DNA from: JACKIP01 sp963710165
GTDB taxonomy: Bacteria; Pseudomonadota; Alphaproteobacteria; Micavibrionales; Micavibrionaceae
Assembly: GCA_963710165.1 (NCBI GenBank)
Contig: CAVPYZ010000001.1
Coordinates: 434,001 to 498,000 of the forward strand
Length of the DNA stretch: 64,000 nucleotides
Direction of reading: 5' to 3'
Shown here: positions 1-8,361 of the stretch, piece after piece
How positions within the stretch are numbered: position 1 is the first letter of the stretch
Layout: every line of letters starts with the position of its first letter
Translations under genes and position numbers: made by a program
Notes under the pieces: model-generated
The model's database searches: none
The model's input: only the letters and a program-made list of their open reading frames with translations
Told to the model about the DNA's origin: nothing

Positions 1-693
1 GGTCTAGCATTAACTTATGCAAATACTGATCTTGATAAAAATATCGGTTCAGTTGGTAGTGTTGATACGGACGTTGATACATACCAAGCCATTATTTATG
101 GTGACTATAAGTGGGATGCAATGACATACATGAACGTTCAACTTGGTTATGCCATGAACAACGGTGAGCAAGAGAGAACAGCGCTTGGCTTAACAGCTGA
201 TGCTGATGTTGACTCTGATGTTTACTTTGCTCGCTTGGAAACTGGTCGTGATTTCGATATGGATAATGGTTTCTCATTAACTCCAATCGCGATGTTGAAC
301 TATATGCACATTGATCTTGATGACTATAACGAGAGTGGTGCTGGTGCAGCTAACCTAAATGTTGACTATGACAACATGAACATACTAGAACTTGGTCTAG
401 GTGGTGAAGCAAGTTACCTAATGCAAAATGCAGATGGTTCTTTCTTGAAGCCTAAGCTACATGCTGCATACCGTTACGACGTAATTGGTGATGAAGTTGA
501 AGGTAGCGGTTCTGTTGCAGGCGCAGCATTCGATACTGAAGGTTTCGATGCACAGCAAAGCACATTCAATGTTGGTGCTGGTCTTGAGTTCTACTCAACA
601 TCCAACTGGGATATGTCAATCAACTATGATTACGAAATCAAAGAAGATTATGACGGACACAATGGTTACGTTCGTGCCGCATACAAATTCTAA
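1..693 (+). CDS. Outer-membrane autotransporter-type beta-barrel protein (C-terminal part)
   Basis: The reading frame is already open at base 1, so the N-terminus lies outside the window; 230 residues are visible. They alternate short polar and hydrophobic stretches typical of beta strands (for example around ATG 121 YMNVQLGYAM, later LELGLGGEASYL and FNVGAGLEFY) and end in YKF with a terminal phenylalanine, the usual signal for insertion by the BAM complex. This pattern, with many Asp/Asn/Gly-rich loops, fits the translocator barrel of an autotransporter or a related porin-like outer-membrane protein. A strong terminator follows the stop codon. The passenger or N-terminal domain cannot be judged from here. 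Confidence 0.7.
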   Translation, partial: GLALTYANTDLDKNIGSVGSVDTDVDTYQAIIYGDYKWDAMTYMNVQLGYAMNNGEQERTALGLTADADVDSDVYFARLETGRDFDMDNGFSLTPIAMLNYMHIDLDDYNESGAGAANLNVDYDNMNILELGLGGEASYLMQNADGSFLKPKLHAAYRYDVIGDEVEGSGSVAGAAFDTEGFDAQQSTFNVGAGLEFYSTSNWDMSINYDYEIKEDYDGHNGYVRAAYKF

Positions 694-716
694 TTTGATT
701 TAGATATAATTTAGAA

Positions 717-743
717 AGCCCCGCAATTGCGGGGCTTTTTTTA
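717..743 (+). terminator. Rho-independent terminator after the barrel gene
   Basis: A perfect 8-bp stem (AGCCCCGC / GCGGGGCT) with an AATT loop is followed by seven T residues. It begins about 25 bases after the stop codon of the outer-membrane protein. Confidence 0.9.
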
Positions 744-807
744 TGCGGGAACTATAAGCTGAGAAATACGTTTGATCTTTGTAGCTTATCAATAGAAAGA
801 CACGATA

Positions 808-897
808 ATGGCAGATAAAGAAACCTGCGCAGAATGCGGAGCTTGGATAATAGAGGGCTCAACCGTCTGTCCAAAATGCCAAACACCGACAAAATAA
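808..897 (+). CDS. Putative 29-residue zinc-ribbon microprotein
   Basis: A short ATG frame encodes 29 residues with two CxxC pairs (CAEC at 7-10 and CPKC at 21-24), the spacing of a minimal zinc ribbon. A weak AGAAAG ribosome site lies about 8-13 bases upstream. It sits between the terminator at 717-743 and the convergent end of nagZ, so it would need its own promoter. The paired cysteines argue against a chance frame, but the length leaves doubt. If real, it probably binds Zn and partners another protein or nucleic acid; no specific function can be assigned. Confidence 0.45.
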   Translation: MADKETCAECGAWIIEGSTVCPKCQTPTK

Positions 898-903
898 TAA
901 ATA

Positions 904-1791
904 TTAAGAGATTTTCTGCGCTATTAGTTTCATTTCATCTAATAAGCCTGCGCAATAAAGGGCAATATCACAGCCAGCATCAAGGCAATCTTTAGCGCGA
1001 GTCGCAATATTTCCATATTCTGCCAAAGCTCCCATGGATAAGTCATCGCTAAAAAGTAGACCTGTTAGCCCAAGTTCCTGTCGTATAACGTCTTGAATAA
1101 TATGACGAGAAAGCGACGCAGGAAGCTTGGGATCTATGGATGTATAGAGGCAATGCCCAACCATGCCGGCTAGGCTTTCGCCATAATTAGTCTCTTTAAT
1201 CAATTTTTGAAACGGTAAGAAATCATTTTCACGTAGTTCTTGCAAAGAGCTATCTATAACAGGAAGCTTGGCATGACTATCAACCATCGCGCGTCCGTGA
1301 CCAGGAAGATGTTTGATAATGGGCGTAATATCTCTCTTGATAAAAGTCCGGCAAGCTATGTCACCTAACCGTGCCACTTCTTCTGGATTATTGGAAAAAG
1401 CGCGATCACCGATTGAAGTATCTGTATGGCTATACAAAACATCTAAAACAGGTGCGCAATTCATATTGATACCAACGCCCTTCAAATCTTTAGAGATAGC
1501 TGAAATGGTCTGCACCAGCTTTTCTTCGTTATTACAATCATTCATGCATGAATATTTTGACCAATAAGGAGGCGCAAGTCTTTGAACACGACCACCTTCT
1601 TGATCAATCATAATATTGGTATCATCACCGGAAATGTCTTTTAGAGACTGCGTTAGTTTTTTTAATTGTTCTGGCGTATCTATATTTCTTTTAAATAGAA
1701 TATAACCATAAGGCTTATTTTTCTCAAAAAATCGTGCTTCTTCTTCTAGTATAGATAAGCCTGAAAAAGAGAAAACAACAGGTAGTGTCAT
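904..1791 (-). CDS. nagZ: Beta-N-acetylhexosaminidase NagZ (GH3)
   Basis: The 295-residue protein is a cytoplasmic glycoside hydrolase family 3 enzyme that removes N-acetylglucosamine from anhydro-muropeptides during cell-wall recycling. Diagnostic segments are DQEGGRV (63-69), KHLPGHGRA (160-168) with the D-S-H loop at 171-173 that supplies the acid/base histidine, and SDDLSM (about 248-253) carrying the catalytic aspartate. The length matches single-domain NagZ. It lies directly downstream of a SPOR-domain gene on the same strand (13-base gap), the arrangement often seen in alphaproteobacteria, although the argS and scpAB genes that often flank the pair are absent here. Confidence 0.92.
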   Translation of the reverse strand: MTLPVVFSFSGLSILEEEARFFEKNKPYGYILFKRNIDTPEQLKKLTQSLKDISGDDTNIMIDQEGGRVQRLAPPYWSKYSCMNDCNNEEKLVQTISAISKDLKGVGINMNCAPVLDVLYSHTDTSIGDRAFSNNPEEVARLGDIACRTFIKRDITPIIKHLPGHGRAMVDSHAKLPVIDSSLQELRENDFLPFQKLIKETNYGESLAGMVGHCLYTSIDPKLPASLSRHIIQDVIRQELGLTGLLFSDDLSMGALAEYGNIATRAKDCLDAGCDIALYCAGLLDEMKLIAQKIS

Positions 1792-1804
1792 AGGGATAAT
1801 TATC

Positions 1805-2795
1805 TTATTTTGTCGTCACAAAACAGCTTCCTGCTTGCGCGTTTATTTGATTACAAAGCTTATTTGCCACTTCTTTAGACAAAGGTCCGGCCTGTATCCG
1901 ATAAAAAGTGCCTTTTCCTGATATCGTTGCGATTTCTGAGCGATAATCGACAGTTTTTAAACCAGAATGCTTATCGGTAAGTTTTTTCCACGATTCATTA
2001 ATGCGCGTTTTATCTTGAATACTCGCAAGTTGAACATAATAATTACCAGAAGATGTTGCAGAAGAAGGTTTCTCTGCTATAGGCGCTATAGCTTTTAGTA
2101 CAATAGTTGCCGCACCCGCTGCAGGTTCTGTATTTTCAATATTTTTTGTGTTGTCTTCTTTGTTTGCCGTTGATGATAATGTTGGGGTGTTATCGAATAT
2201 CCCCGGAATGGCGCGCGGAGGGCTTATAGGAATATCAACAGCTATTTTTTCTTGTGATGATACTGTCTGAGAACGATCTAAATTTTGTGTATCAGGCTCG
2301 GTAAGTTCATTTTGTGACGGAGCACTTGAACTTATTTTCTCTTCGTTATCGAGAGAGTTATTATCTTCTGCATTAGGAGTGCTAATAATCTTACTTTTTG
2401 ACGTATCTTGAACAATGTCAGAGTTCAGCCCCGCAAAAAGCTCTCCTCTTGGCATTGGTTGCTCAGTCAAATCTTGAGGCTTTAATAGGTTCTCTATTTT
2501 TTTAGGATTATTGGCGGAACCGAATGTCTGATAAATGCTGCTATTATAATCGGCGGTGATCGTAATATTTTCCGGCTCGGGCTTAACGCGTATTGGCGAC
2601 TTCTCGGCATAGATAACAGGGAGCGATTCGCTATTCGTACGATCAGAAGGATAAAAAGCCCAAATTGAAAAAACAATAATGAGCAATGTACCTATCGATA
2701 AAACGCCAAGGATATAAGGGTTCAGAGAAGATACTTTCTGCCTAAAACCTGATTTGGAGGATGTTTTTGAATCATAAAAAAAGAGGATCTGTCAT
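1805..2795 (-). CDS. SPOR-domain cell-division/peptidoglycan-binding membrane protein (apparent N-terminal frameshift)
   Basis: The C-terminal 80 or so residues, from YYVQLASIQ to the end, form a SPOR domain, which binds denuded peptidoglycan at the septum. Before it lies a long, low-complexity Ser/Asn/Glu/Pro-rich periplasmic linker. A membrane segment (YILGVLSIGTLLIIVFSIWAF) sits near the N-terminus, as in FtsN/DamX-like proteins. The uninterrupted frame has no ATG: its first usable codon is a TTG at 2686 in the middle of the membrane segment. An ATG at 2795 reads MTDPL and then meets a run of seven T (2776-2782 on this strand); removing one T joins it smoothly to YDSKTSSKSG and the membrane segment. 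I therefore take 2795 as the natural start and treat the gene as frameshifted or the base as a sequencing error. nagZ follows immediately. Confidence 0.75.
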
Positions 2796-2970
2796 AATGG
2801 ATGAAAGTGTAGTTTAAGACGCGTCATTCTTCAAGCGGGAATAATTAATATCGAAATTATGTCCCCATATATATTTAGCTGTAATACTTGAAGATCTTTA
2901 AATTTTATTAAGCCTTTATAGTTATGATACAATGAATTATAGAAAACAAAATTTAAGAGTGGGAGCATAT

Positions 2971-3261
2971 ATGTTCGAGCATTGTTATTTTATTACAGGC
3001 TCTAATCAAACAGTCATAATTGTTGTGCCTGAATTGCTACCCGATTCTAGTATTTTAAATTTATCCGTCACGCCCAAGCAGATTGCTTTTGCTGCTGATT
3101 ACGAGGTTTTTGCCAAAGTGCCGTATTGCGATGATGATATTTACCATCGTCTTAGTGAGCATACGCAAGTCGGTATGATTTCTTTTGAAGAAAAAGAGAA
3201 TATGCCTTTACCACAAGAAATTACACATATGGCATATGTTGAAATATGGGGAGATCAATAA
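2971..3261 (+). CDS. Hypothetical protein, first gene of an orphan pair
   Basis: This 96-residue protein is not recognised. It is soluble in appearance, with an N-terminal beta-like stretch (YFITGSNQTVIIVVPE) and an acidic C-terminus. I prefer the ATG at 2971 because a GTGGGAG ribosome site lies about 8 bases before it; an in-frame ATG at 2932 has no such site. Its stop overlaps the next start as TAATG, so the two small genes are probably translated together. Nothing in the neighbourhood suggests a role. Confidence 0.6.
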   Translation: MFEHCYFITGSNQTVIIVVPELLPDSSILNLSVTPKQIAFAADYEVFAKVPYCDDDIYHRLSEHTQVGMISFEEKENMPLPQEITHMAYVEIWGDQ

Positions 3262-3497
3262 TGTCTATAATACCAGGAACCAGTCTTAACAGCCTCGGCC
3301 CGCTTTCAATTGCAAGTTCGACAGGGGGTAGTGTGTCTCCGACGATACAATCAACAATTATAAGCGCTAATGCCTCAGATAAAGGGCCCACAACACAAGC
3401 AATGGCGCAAGCTGTTAATCCTCATTCTACAGCGCCTGCTGTAACACCTGATGGCGTTGATCCTTCCCTCACAGCTGATACAATAGGTTTTTCGTAG
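3261..3497 (+). CDS. Hypothetical Ser/Thr/Ala-rich small protein
   Basis: A 78-residue frame starts at ATG 3261 behind GGGGAGA and overlaps the stop of the preceding gene by one base. The protein is rich in Ser, Thr, Ala and Pro, with no signal peptide or membrane segment, and looks disordered. It is not recognised. Coupling to the upstream gene suggests a shared function. The 100 bases that follow are AT-rich and probably hold the promoter of the sugar-nucleotide cluster. Confidence 0.55.
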   Translation: MSIIPGTSLNSLGPLSIASSTGGSVSPTIQSTIISANASDKGPTTQAMAQAVNPHSTAPAVTPDGVDPSLTADTIGFS

Positions 3498-3599
3498 TCT
3501 ATATTTCATAATTTGGGTCAAAATTGAACATTGATTTCAGGTATATAATTTTTTATCATACATACGTATATATAACGCTGTTCGATAAAAGGCTTACTC

Positions 3600-4637
3600 T
3601 TGAAAACTGCATTCATCACTGGCATCACAGGACAGGATGGTGCATATCTAACTCGTTTTCTTCTAGATAAAAACTATCAAGTACATGGTCTGATCCCGAG
3701 ATGTGAGGTGGATAACAAATATCGTATAGAGGCGCTCGTCGATCATCCAAACTTAAAATTGCATTATGGTGATATGACAGATGATAGCAGTCTATACCGT
3801 ATTATTTCTAAAATAAAACCTGACGAAATATATAATCTGGCTGCACAGAGTCATGTTGGTATAAGTTTTGACATACCCCAGCAAACACAGGACGTAAACG
3901 GGGCGGGGGTTTTACGTTTGCTTGAAGCAGTTCGGCAGAACAGCCCAGAATCAAAAGTATATCAAGCGAGCTCTTCCGAGTTATTTGGAAATAATGCATT
4001 TCCTCAAACCGAGATGACACCGATGCAGCCCTGTAGCCCCTATGCAATAGCAAAGCTATATGCTTTTCATACGATAAAAATGTATCGGGAAACTTATAAT
4101 ATTCACGCTTCCAATGGAATTCTCTTTAATCATGAAAGCCCTTTTCGAGGGGATGATTTTGTGACCAAAAAAGTGACTAAAGCCGTTGCCGCTATAAAAT
4201 GCGGTCATAAAGATCCTCTAACTTTAGGAAATTTGAATTCGCAACGTGATTGGGGACATGCACAAGATTATGTAAGGGGAATGTGGCAGATGCTTCAACA
4301 GGATCAGCCTGATGATTACATTCTGGCAACGGGGAAAACTTATCAGGTACGCACATTGGTCAAACAGGCATTTAAAGCAATTGGTACAGAAATTATGTGG
4401 CAAGGACAGGGGCTGGATGAAGTTGGGATGAATAAAGAAACGTTAGAGGTTCTTGTGAAGGTTGATCCTTCTTTCTATCGCCCCAATGAACTACATACGC
4501 TTTGCGGTGATGCTTCTAAAGCGAATAATATTTTGGATTGGTACCCTACAATATCTTTTGAGGAGATGATAAAGGAGATGGTGGAATTTGATATAGCCGC
4601 ACTACAAAACGCAAAAGAGCTAAAACGTGCCGCTTGA
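3600..4637 (+). CDS. gmd: GDP-mannose 4,6-dehydratase
   Basis: The 345-residue protein is an extended short-chain dehydrogenase that converts GDP-D-mannose to GDP-4-keto-6-deoxymannose, the first step to GDP-fucose and related sugars. It shows the NAD(P)-binding GITGQDG turn (8-14), the catalytic ASSSE segment (about 123-127), the YxxxK pair Y148/K152, and the NHESPFRGDDFVTKK stretch characteristic of Gmd. The start is TTG; no better codon fits the conserved N-terminus. It is first in a tight cluster with fcl (11-base overlap) and a mannose-1-phosphate guanylyltransferase, so it probably serves surface polysaccharide synthesis. It is slightly shorter than the usual 370 residues. Confidence 0.92.
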   Translation: MKTAFITGITGQDGAYLTRFLLDKNYQVHGLIPRCEVDNKYRIEALVDHPNLKLHYGDMTDDSSLYRIISKIKPDEIYNLAAQSHVGISFDIPQQTQDVNGAGVLRLLEAVRQNSPESKVYQASSSELFGNNAFPQTEMTPMQPCSPYAIAKLYAFHTIKMYRETYNIHASNGILFNHESPFRGDDFVTKKVTKAVAAIKCGHKDPLTLGNLNSQRDWGHAQDYVRGMWQMLQQDQPDDYILATGKTYQVRTLVKQAFKAIGTEIMWQGQGLDEVGMNKETLEVLVKVDPSFYRPNELHTLCGDASKANNILDWYPTISFEEMIKEMVEFDIAALQNAKELKRAA

Positions 4638-5580
4638 TCTGACGAATAAAAAAGTATGGGTCGCCGGTCATAAGGGTATGGTCGGCTCTGCGGTTTTGAG
4701 GGCATTAGAAAAAGAGCCGTGTCACATTCTAACTGTTTCTAGGAAAGAGATGGATTTGCGAGAGCAAAAGAGTGTCAAAAACTGGATAAAGTCTCATACA
4801 CCAGACATTATTATTCTGGCCGCGGCAAAGGTTGGCGGAATTGGTGCGAATTCAGATTATCCGGCAGAGTTTCTTTATGATAATTTAATGATACAGACAA
4901 ATATTGTACATGCGGCACATGAATCAAATGTTGAAAAACTGCTTTTTCTGGGATCGTCTTGCATCTATCCGAAATTTGCGTCGCAACCTATTCAGGAAGA
5001 TGCTTTGCTAATCGCGTCTCTTGAAGTCTCTAATGAAGCTTATGCGATTGCCAAGATTGCGGGACTGAAACTATGCCAAATGTATCATCGTCAATATAGT
5101 GACAACTTTATTTCTGCCATGCCGTGTAATTTATATGGAGTGGGGGATACCTACGATGTTGATAAATCACACGTAATTCCTGCAATAATTATGAAGTTTC
5201 ATGATGCTAAACAAAAAAATGCGTCGCAAATAACCTTATGGGGAAGTGGAACACCGCTGAGGGAGTTCTTATATGTAGATGATCTGGCAGAAGGGCTTAT
5301 TCATCTTCTGAAAAATTACAATGAAGAACAACATATTAATATTGGTTCAGGACAAGAAATATCGATAGCGGAATTGGCAAAGCTTATTGCGAGGATCGTC
5401 GGTTACGAGGGCATAATCAACTTTGATCATACAAAACCGGACGGAACGCCAAAAAAACTTCTGGATAGTACGCGTATCTCTAAAACTGGCTGGCAGCCTA
5501 AAACCAAATTAAAGGACGGTCTTGAGCTTGCTTATGATGATTTTATTGCAAACAGACAAAACGCCCATGTCGCAGAATAA
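4627..5580 (+). CDS. fcl: GDP-L-fucose synthase
   Basis: This 317-residue NADPH-dependent epimerase/reductase completes GDP-L-fucose from the Gmd product. Features are the Rossmann turn GHKGMVG (14-20), the GSSCIYP segment (109-115) and the YAIAK catalytic pair Y139/K143. The start is GTG at 4627, inside the end of gmd, and the stop overlaps the next gene by 14 bases, so the three genes are very likely one transcript. The length matches the family. Confidence 0.92.
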   Translation: MPLDLTNKKVWVAGHKGMVGSAVLRALEKEPCHILTVSRKEMDLREQKSVKNWIKSHTPDIIILAAAKVGGIGANSDYPAEFLYDNLMIQTNIVHAAHESNVEKLLFLGSSCIYPKFASQPIQEDALLIASLEVSNEAYAIAKIAGLKLCQMYHRQYSDNFISAMPCNLYGVGDTYDVDKSHVIPAIIMKFHDAKQKNASQITLWGSGTPLREFLYVDDLAEGLIHLLKNYNEEQHINIGSGQEISIAELAKLIARIVGYEGIINFDHTKPDGTPKKLLDSTRISKTGWQPKTKLKDGLELAYDDFIANRQNAHVAE

Positions 5581-6394
5581 CTTTAAAAACATCCGTCCCG
5601 TTCTATTATGTGGTGGCATGGGGAAACGCCTTTACCCCCTATCTACACCGCAAAAGCCAAAACCTTTTTTACAGCTCACATCATCTAAGTATAGTTTGTT
5701 TCAACAAACACTTCTGCGTATAGAGGAATTTAAAGCGCCTGCCATTTTATGTAATAAAGATCATATACATCTAGTGCGAAGGGAGTTAGACGAATTAACC
5801 ATTCAGCCAGATAGTATTATGAAAGAGCCGATCTCAAAAAACACTGGTCCCGCCGCCGCGTTAGCAGCAAAATATTATAGTCAAAAACCCAATCAAGAAA
5901 TGTTACTTTTTCTACCATGCGATCATCATATTGAAGATATTATACAGTTTAAAAAAGCTTTGTCTGAAGCTTACGAACATGCCCAAAAAGGAAACGTCGT
6001 TTTATTTGGCGAGACACCATTAATGCCGGAAACAGGTTATGGTTATATTCAGGCCAAGTCTGAAAGTAAGATAGCGGACATTTTAAAATTCCATGAAAAG
6101 CCCGATCTTGAAACGGCAACACGCTATATAAATCAGGGTGCTTTCTGGAATACAGGGATTGTTATGGTTGAATCATCCAAGCTAATGCAACTTTATAAGT
6201 CTCTCGCACCAGATATTTTTAATATTTTGGATCAGATCAATCCTGAAAATATTTCACAAGATATATACGATCTGTTCCCTGATATCTCTATCGATTGTGC
6301 GATTCTAGAGCATGCAAATGATCTGAAAATGCAACCTGTATCAATTGGCTGGTCTGACATCGGGACTATAGACAGATTGAAGGCGCTCGCTTAA
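5567..6394 (+). CDS. manC: Mannose-1-phosphate guanylyltransferase
   Basis: The protein makes GDP-mannose from mannose-1-phosphate and GTP, supplying the substrate for gmd. The nucleotide-binding signature LLCGGMGKRLYPLS is near the N-terminus, and the FWNTGIVM segment lies about residue 197. At about 275 residues it is the single-domain form: the phosphomannose isomerase cupin found in bifunctional ManC/AlgA is absent. An in-frame ATG at 5522 would add a non-conserved extension, so ATG 5567 is chosen. It overlaps fcl by 14 bases. Confidence 0.88.
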   Translation: MSQNNFKNIRPVLLCGGMGKRLYPLSTPQKPKPFLQLTSSKYSLFQQTLLRIEEFKAPAILCNKDHIHLVRRELDELTIQPDSIMKEPISKNTGPAAALAAKYYSQKPNQEMLLFLPCDHHIEDIIQFKKALSEAYEHAQKGNVVLFGETPLMPETGYGYIQAKSESKIADILKFHEKPDLETATRYINQGAFWNTGIVMVESSKLMQLYKSLAPDIFNILDQINPENISQDIYDLFPDISIDCAILEHANDLKMQPVSIGWSDIGTIDRLKALA

Positions 6395-6457
6395 TATTAG
6401 AAAATCAAAATACGTCACTTTTATAAGTTATTAACAGACTAAGGCTATAATATTATA

Positions 6458-7009
6458 ATGAGCGAAGAGCGCAGGGTTCACGAAAGTTATCAGACTTATT
6501 TTTCAAAAAAATATTGGCAAAGACAACAGCTTGTCGGTCCGGGAGAGTTTTTTTGCTCGGATAATGCCGATGAGATATTGGTCGCAGAAACGGGTGCGGG
6601 CGTTATCGTGTGTATCTATGATATGGACGCGCACGTTGGCGGCATTGCCCATATACTAATTCCTGAAGATTTGACACGTAATTTTAAAGATCAAAAGCAT
6701 CATCAAGAAAACATTATTAATCATGCCAGATCCCCATTAGAGGGTCTTATAAATGCATTAAAGCGCAACGGGGCAGGTAAGAAGCGTATTAATATTCGTT
6801 TATCCGGAGGCGCCAGCATTATGAATGATGAATTTGATATGGGGCTCAAAAATGCTGTCTTTGCACAAAACGAAATTCTGGATAAGGGGCTGCGGCTTAT
6901 TACGCAGGATATTGGAGGCGAAAATTGTCGACGCGTTCATTTTTTCCCCTATACCGGGCGCATGGAGAAACATCCGTTACGGCGAGAGAAAGATAAAAAT
7001 GTTCTGTGA
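6458..7009 (+). CDS. cheD: CheD-like chemoreceptor glutamine deamidase, catalytic Cys replaced
   Basis: The 183-residue protein aligns by eye with CheD, which deamidates glutamines in chemoreceptors and interacts with CheC. The core VIVCIYDMDAHVGGIAHILIP (49-69) and the C-terminal DIGGE...RRVHFFPYTGR match the family. The family's active cysteine lies in a GSC motif just before this block. Here the corresponding residues are GAG (46-48), so the nucleophile appears lost, while the active-site histidine is kept as H65. The protein may be an inactive, binding-only CheD. A TATAAT-like sequence lies just before the start. The next gene, an amidinohydrolase, follows after 56 bases. Confidence 0.75.
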   Translation: MSEERRVHESYQTYFSKKYWQRQQLVGPGEFFCSDNADEILVAETGAGVIVCIYDMDAHVGGIAHILIPEDLTRNFKDQKHHQENIINHARSPLEGLINALKRNGAGKKRINIRLSGGASIMNDEFDMGLKNAVFAQNEILDKGLRLITQDIGGENCRRVHFFPYTGRMEKHPLRREKDKNVL

Positions 7010-7065
7010 AAAAGAGAACATAAGTATTTGGAAGAGCTAAAAGAAAAATTTAAATCGGATGATGT

Positions 7066-7959
7066 ATGAGCCAGACAACCAATAAAATCATGATGATGGA
7101 GCCGGTCGGCTTTCATTCCAATCCTGAAACCATGGAAACCAATACTTATCAGGCTAAAGACCCCTCAGATTTAACCAGCATTAAACAACAAGTTGTTCAA
7201 GAATTCAGAAACCTACGTGACCGACTGGTGGAAACTGGTGTTATTGTCGTGACTGCACTGGGGCATCAGGATTCTCCAGATGATATATTTTGCAATAACT
7301 GGGTGGCGACCTTATCTGGCGGACGTATGATTTTATATCCGATGCTAGCCAAGAACCGCCGAATTGAACGTCGTGATCATATTATGGAGTATCTAGGGCG
7401 CTCTTACGATGTCGCCATGGATTTATCCTACGAAGAGAAAGACGAACGATTTTTGGAGAGTACAGGGTCTCACTGGTTGGACCGTGAGAACAAAATAGCT
7501 TACTTTGCGCTGTCTCCACGTACGAACAGAGATTTAGCGGAGCAATGGTGTGAATTCTTTGGCTTTGAAACGATCTTTTTCAATACCCTAAATCACGCAG
7601 GAAAACCCGTTTACCATACTGATGTCATGATGTATATCGGCACATCGGTTGCGGGCATTTGTGGCGATTGTATTATAGAAGAAGATCGGAAACTCGTTTT
7701 GGACACATTGTCGGAGCATAGAGAGATCGTCGATATATCCATGGAACAATTGCGAAATTTTTGTGGAAACTCTCTTGAGGTGCGGGGTGCTGATGACAAA
7801 AAAATACTCGCCATGTCAACAACCGCTTACAATGCCTATCGCGATGATCAAAAAGCGATACTTTTAAAACATGTCGATGAGATTATTCATAGCAACATCA
7901 CCACAATCGAAATGTATGGCGGCGGCTCCGTACGGTGTATGTTGCTTGAGCTTCACTAA
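7066..7959 (+). CDS. ctlX: CtlX/DDAH-type amidinohydrolase (guanidino-group hydrolase)
   Basis: The 297-residue protein belongs to the pentein superfamily of arginine deiminases, dimethylarginine hydrolases and amidinotransferases. It has the substrate-binding acidic segment DSPDDIFCNNW (69-79), an ESTGSHWLDR block (131-140), the catalytic histidine in YHTDVMM (H184) and the nucleophilic cysteine in GGGSVRCM (C291). Such enzymes release citrulline or a urea-type product from arginine or methylarginines; the exact substrate is not fixed by the sequence. The nearest family I recognise is the citrulline-utilisation hydrolase CtlX. It follows the CheD-like gene on the same strand. Confidence 0.8.
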   Translation: MSQTTNKIMMMEPVGFHSNPETMETNTYQAKDPSDLTSIKQQVVQEFRNLRDRLVETGVIVVTALGHQDSPDDIFCNNWVATLSGGRMILYPMLAKNRRIERRDHIMEYLGRSYDVAMDLSYEEKDERFLESTGSHWLDRENKIAYFALSPRTNRDLAEQWCEFFGFETIFFNTLNHAGKPVYHTDVMMYIGTSVAGICGDCIIEEDRKLVLDTLSEHREIVDISMEQLRNFCGNSLEVRGADDKKILAMSTTAYNAYRDDQKAILLKHVDEIIHSNITTIEMYGGGSVRCMLLELH

Positions 7960-8044
7960 TTTATTTTATTTTTTCGAAGGATTATTCTCTTTCAGTCGTA
8001 TCAGATATATAAACCAACTAAATATCTTGATGAAAGGATATCAC

Positions 8045-8332
8045 ATGAAAAAATCTAAAATCTTACTATCTACAATTATCTTGGGAACGATGGCTTTTGG
8101 AGGCGCTGCTATTGCGGAGCATCATGAAGGCGGTCACAAAGGCAAGCATTTTGAAAAAATGGATAGCAATGCAGACGGAAAAATCAGCATGGATGAGCAT
8201 TTAACTGCCGCAAAAGAGCGTTTTGCCAAAATGGATCAGGATAGTGACGGCTTTGTTACAAAGGACGAAGCACGTGCATTGAAGAAAAAAATGCGTGATA
8301 AACGTCCAAAGCCTGAAAACACCGTAGAATAA
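8045..8332 (+). CDS. Secreted EF-hand protein
   Basis: The 95-residue precursor has a clear signal peptide (about 24 residues, ending AIAE), a short His-rich linker (HHEGGHKGKH) and two EF-hand calcium loops, DSNADGKISMDE and DQDSDGFVTKDE, with acidic residues at the usual ligand positions. It ends in a Lys/Arg-rich tail. The start at 8045 follows an AAAGGA ribosome site; a longer in-frame extension is not plausible. The ECF sigma gene starts 29 bases downstream, so it may be part of, or a target of, that metal-responsive operon. Confidence 0.82.
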   Translation: MKKSKILLSTIILGTMAFGGAAIAEHHEGGHKGKHFEKMDSNADGKISMDEHLTAAKERFAKMDQDSDGFVTKDEARALKKKMRDKRPKPENTVE

Positions 8333-8361
8333 AGCATCGGAAGTGTGTATCTTTTTGCATC

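Noticed and set aside
121..286. Antisense and overlapping frames within the outer-membrane barrel gene
   Set aside because: They are shadows of the barrel frame, which is continuous from base 1 and has a strong terminator.
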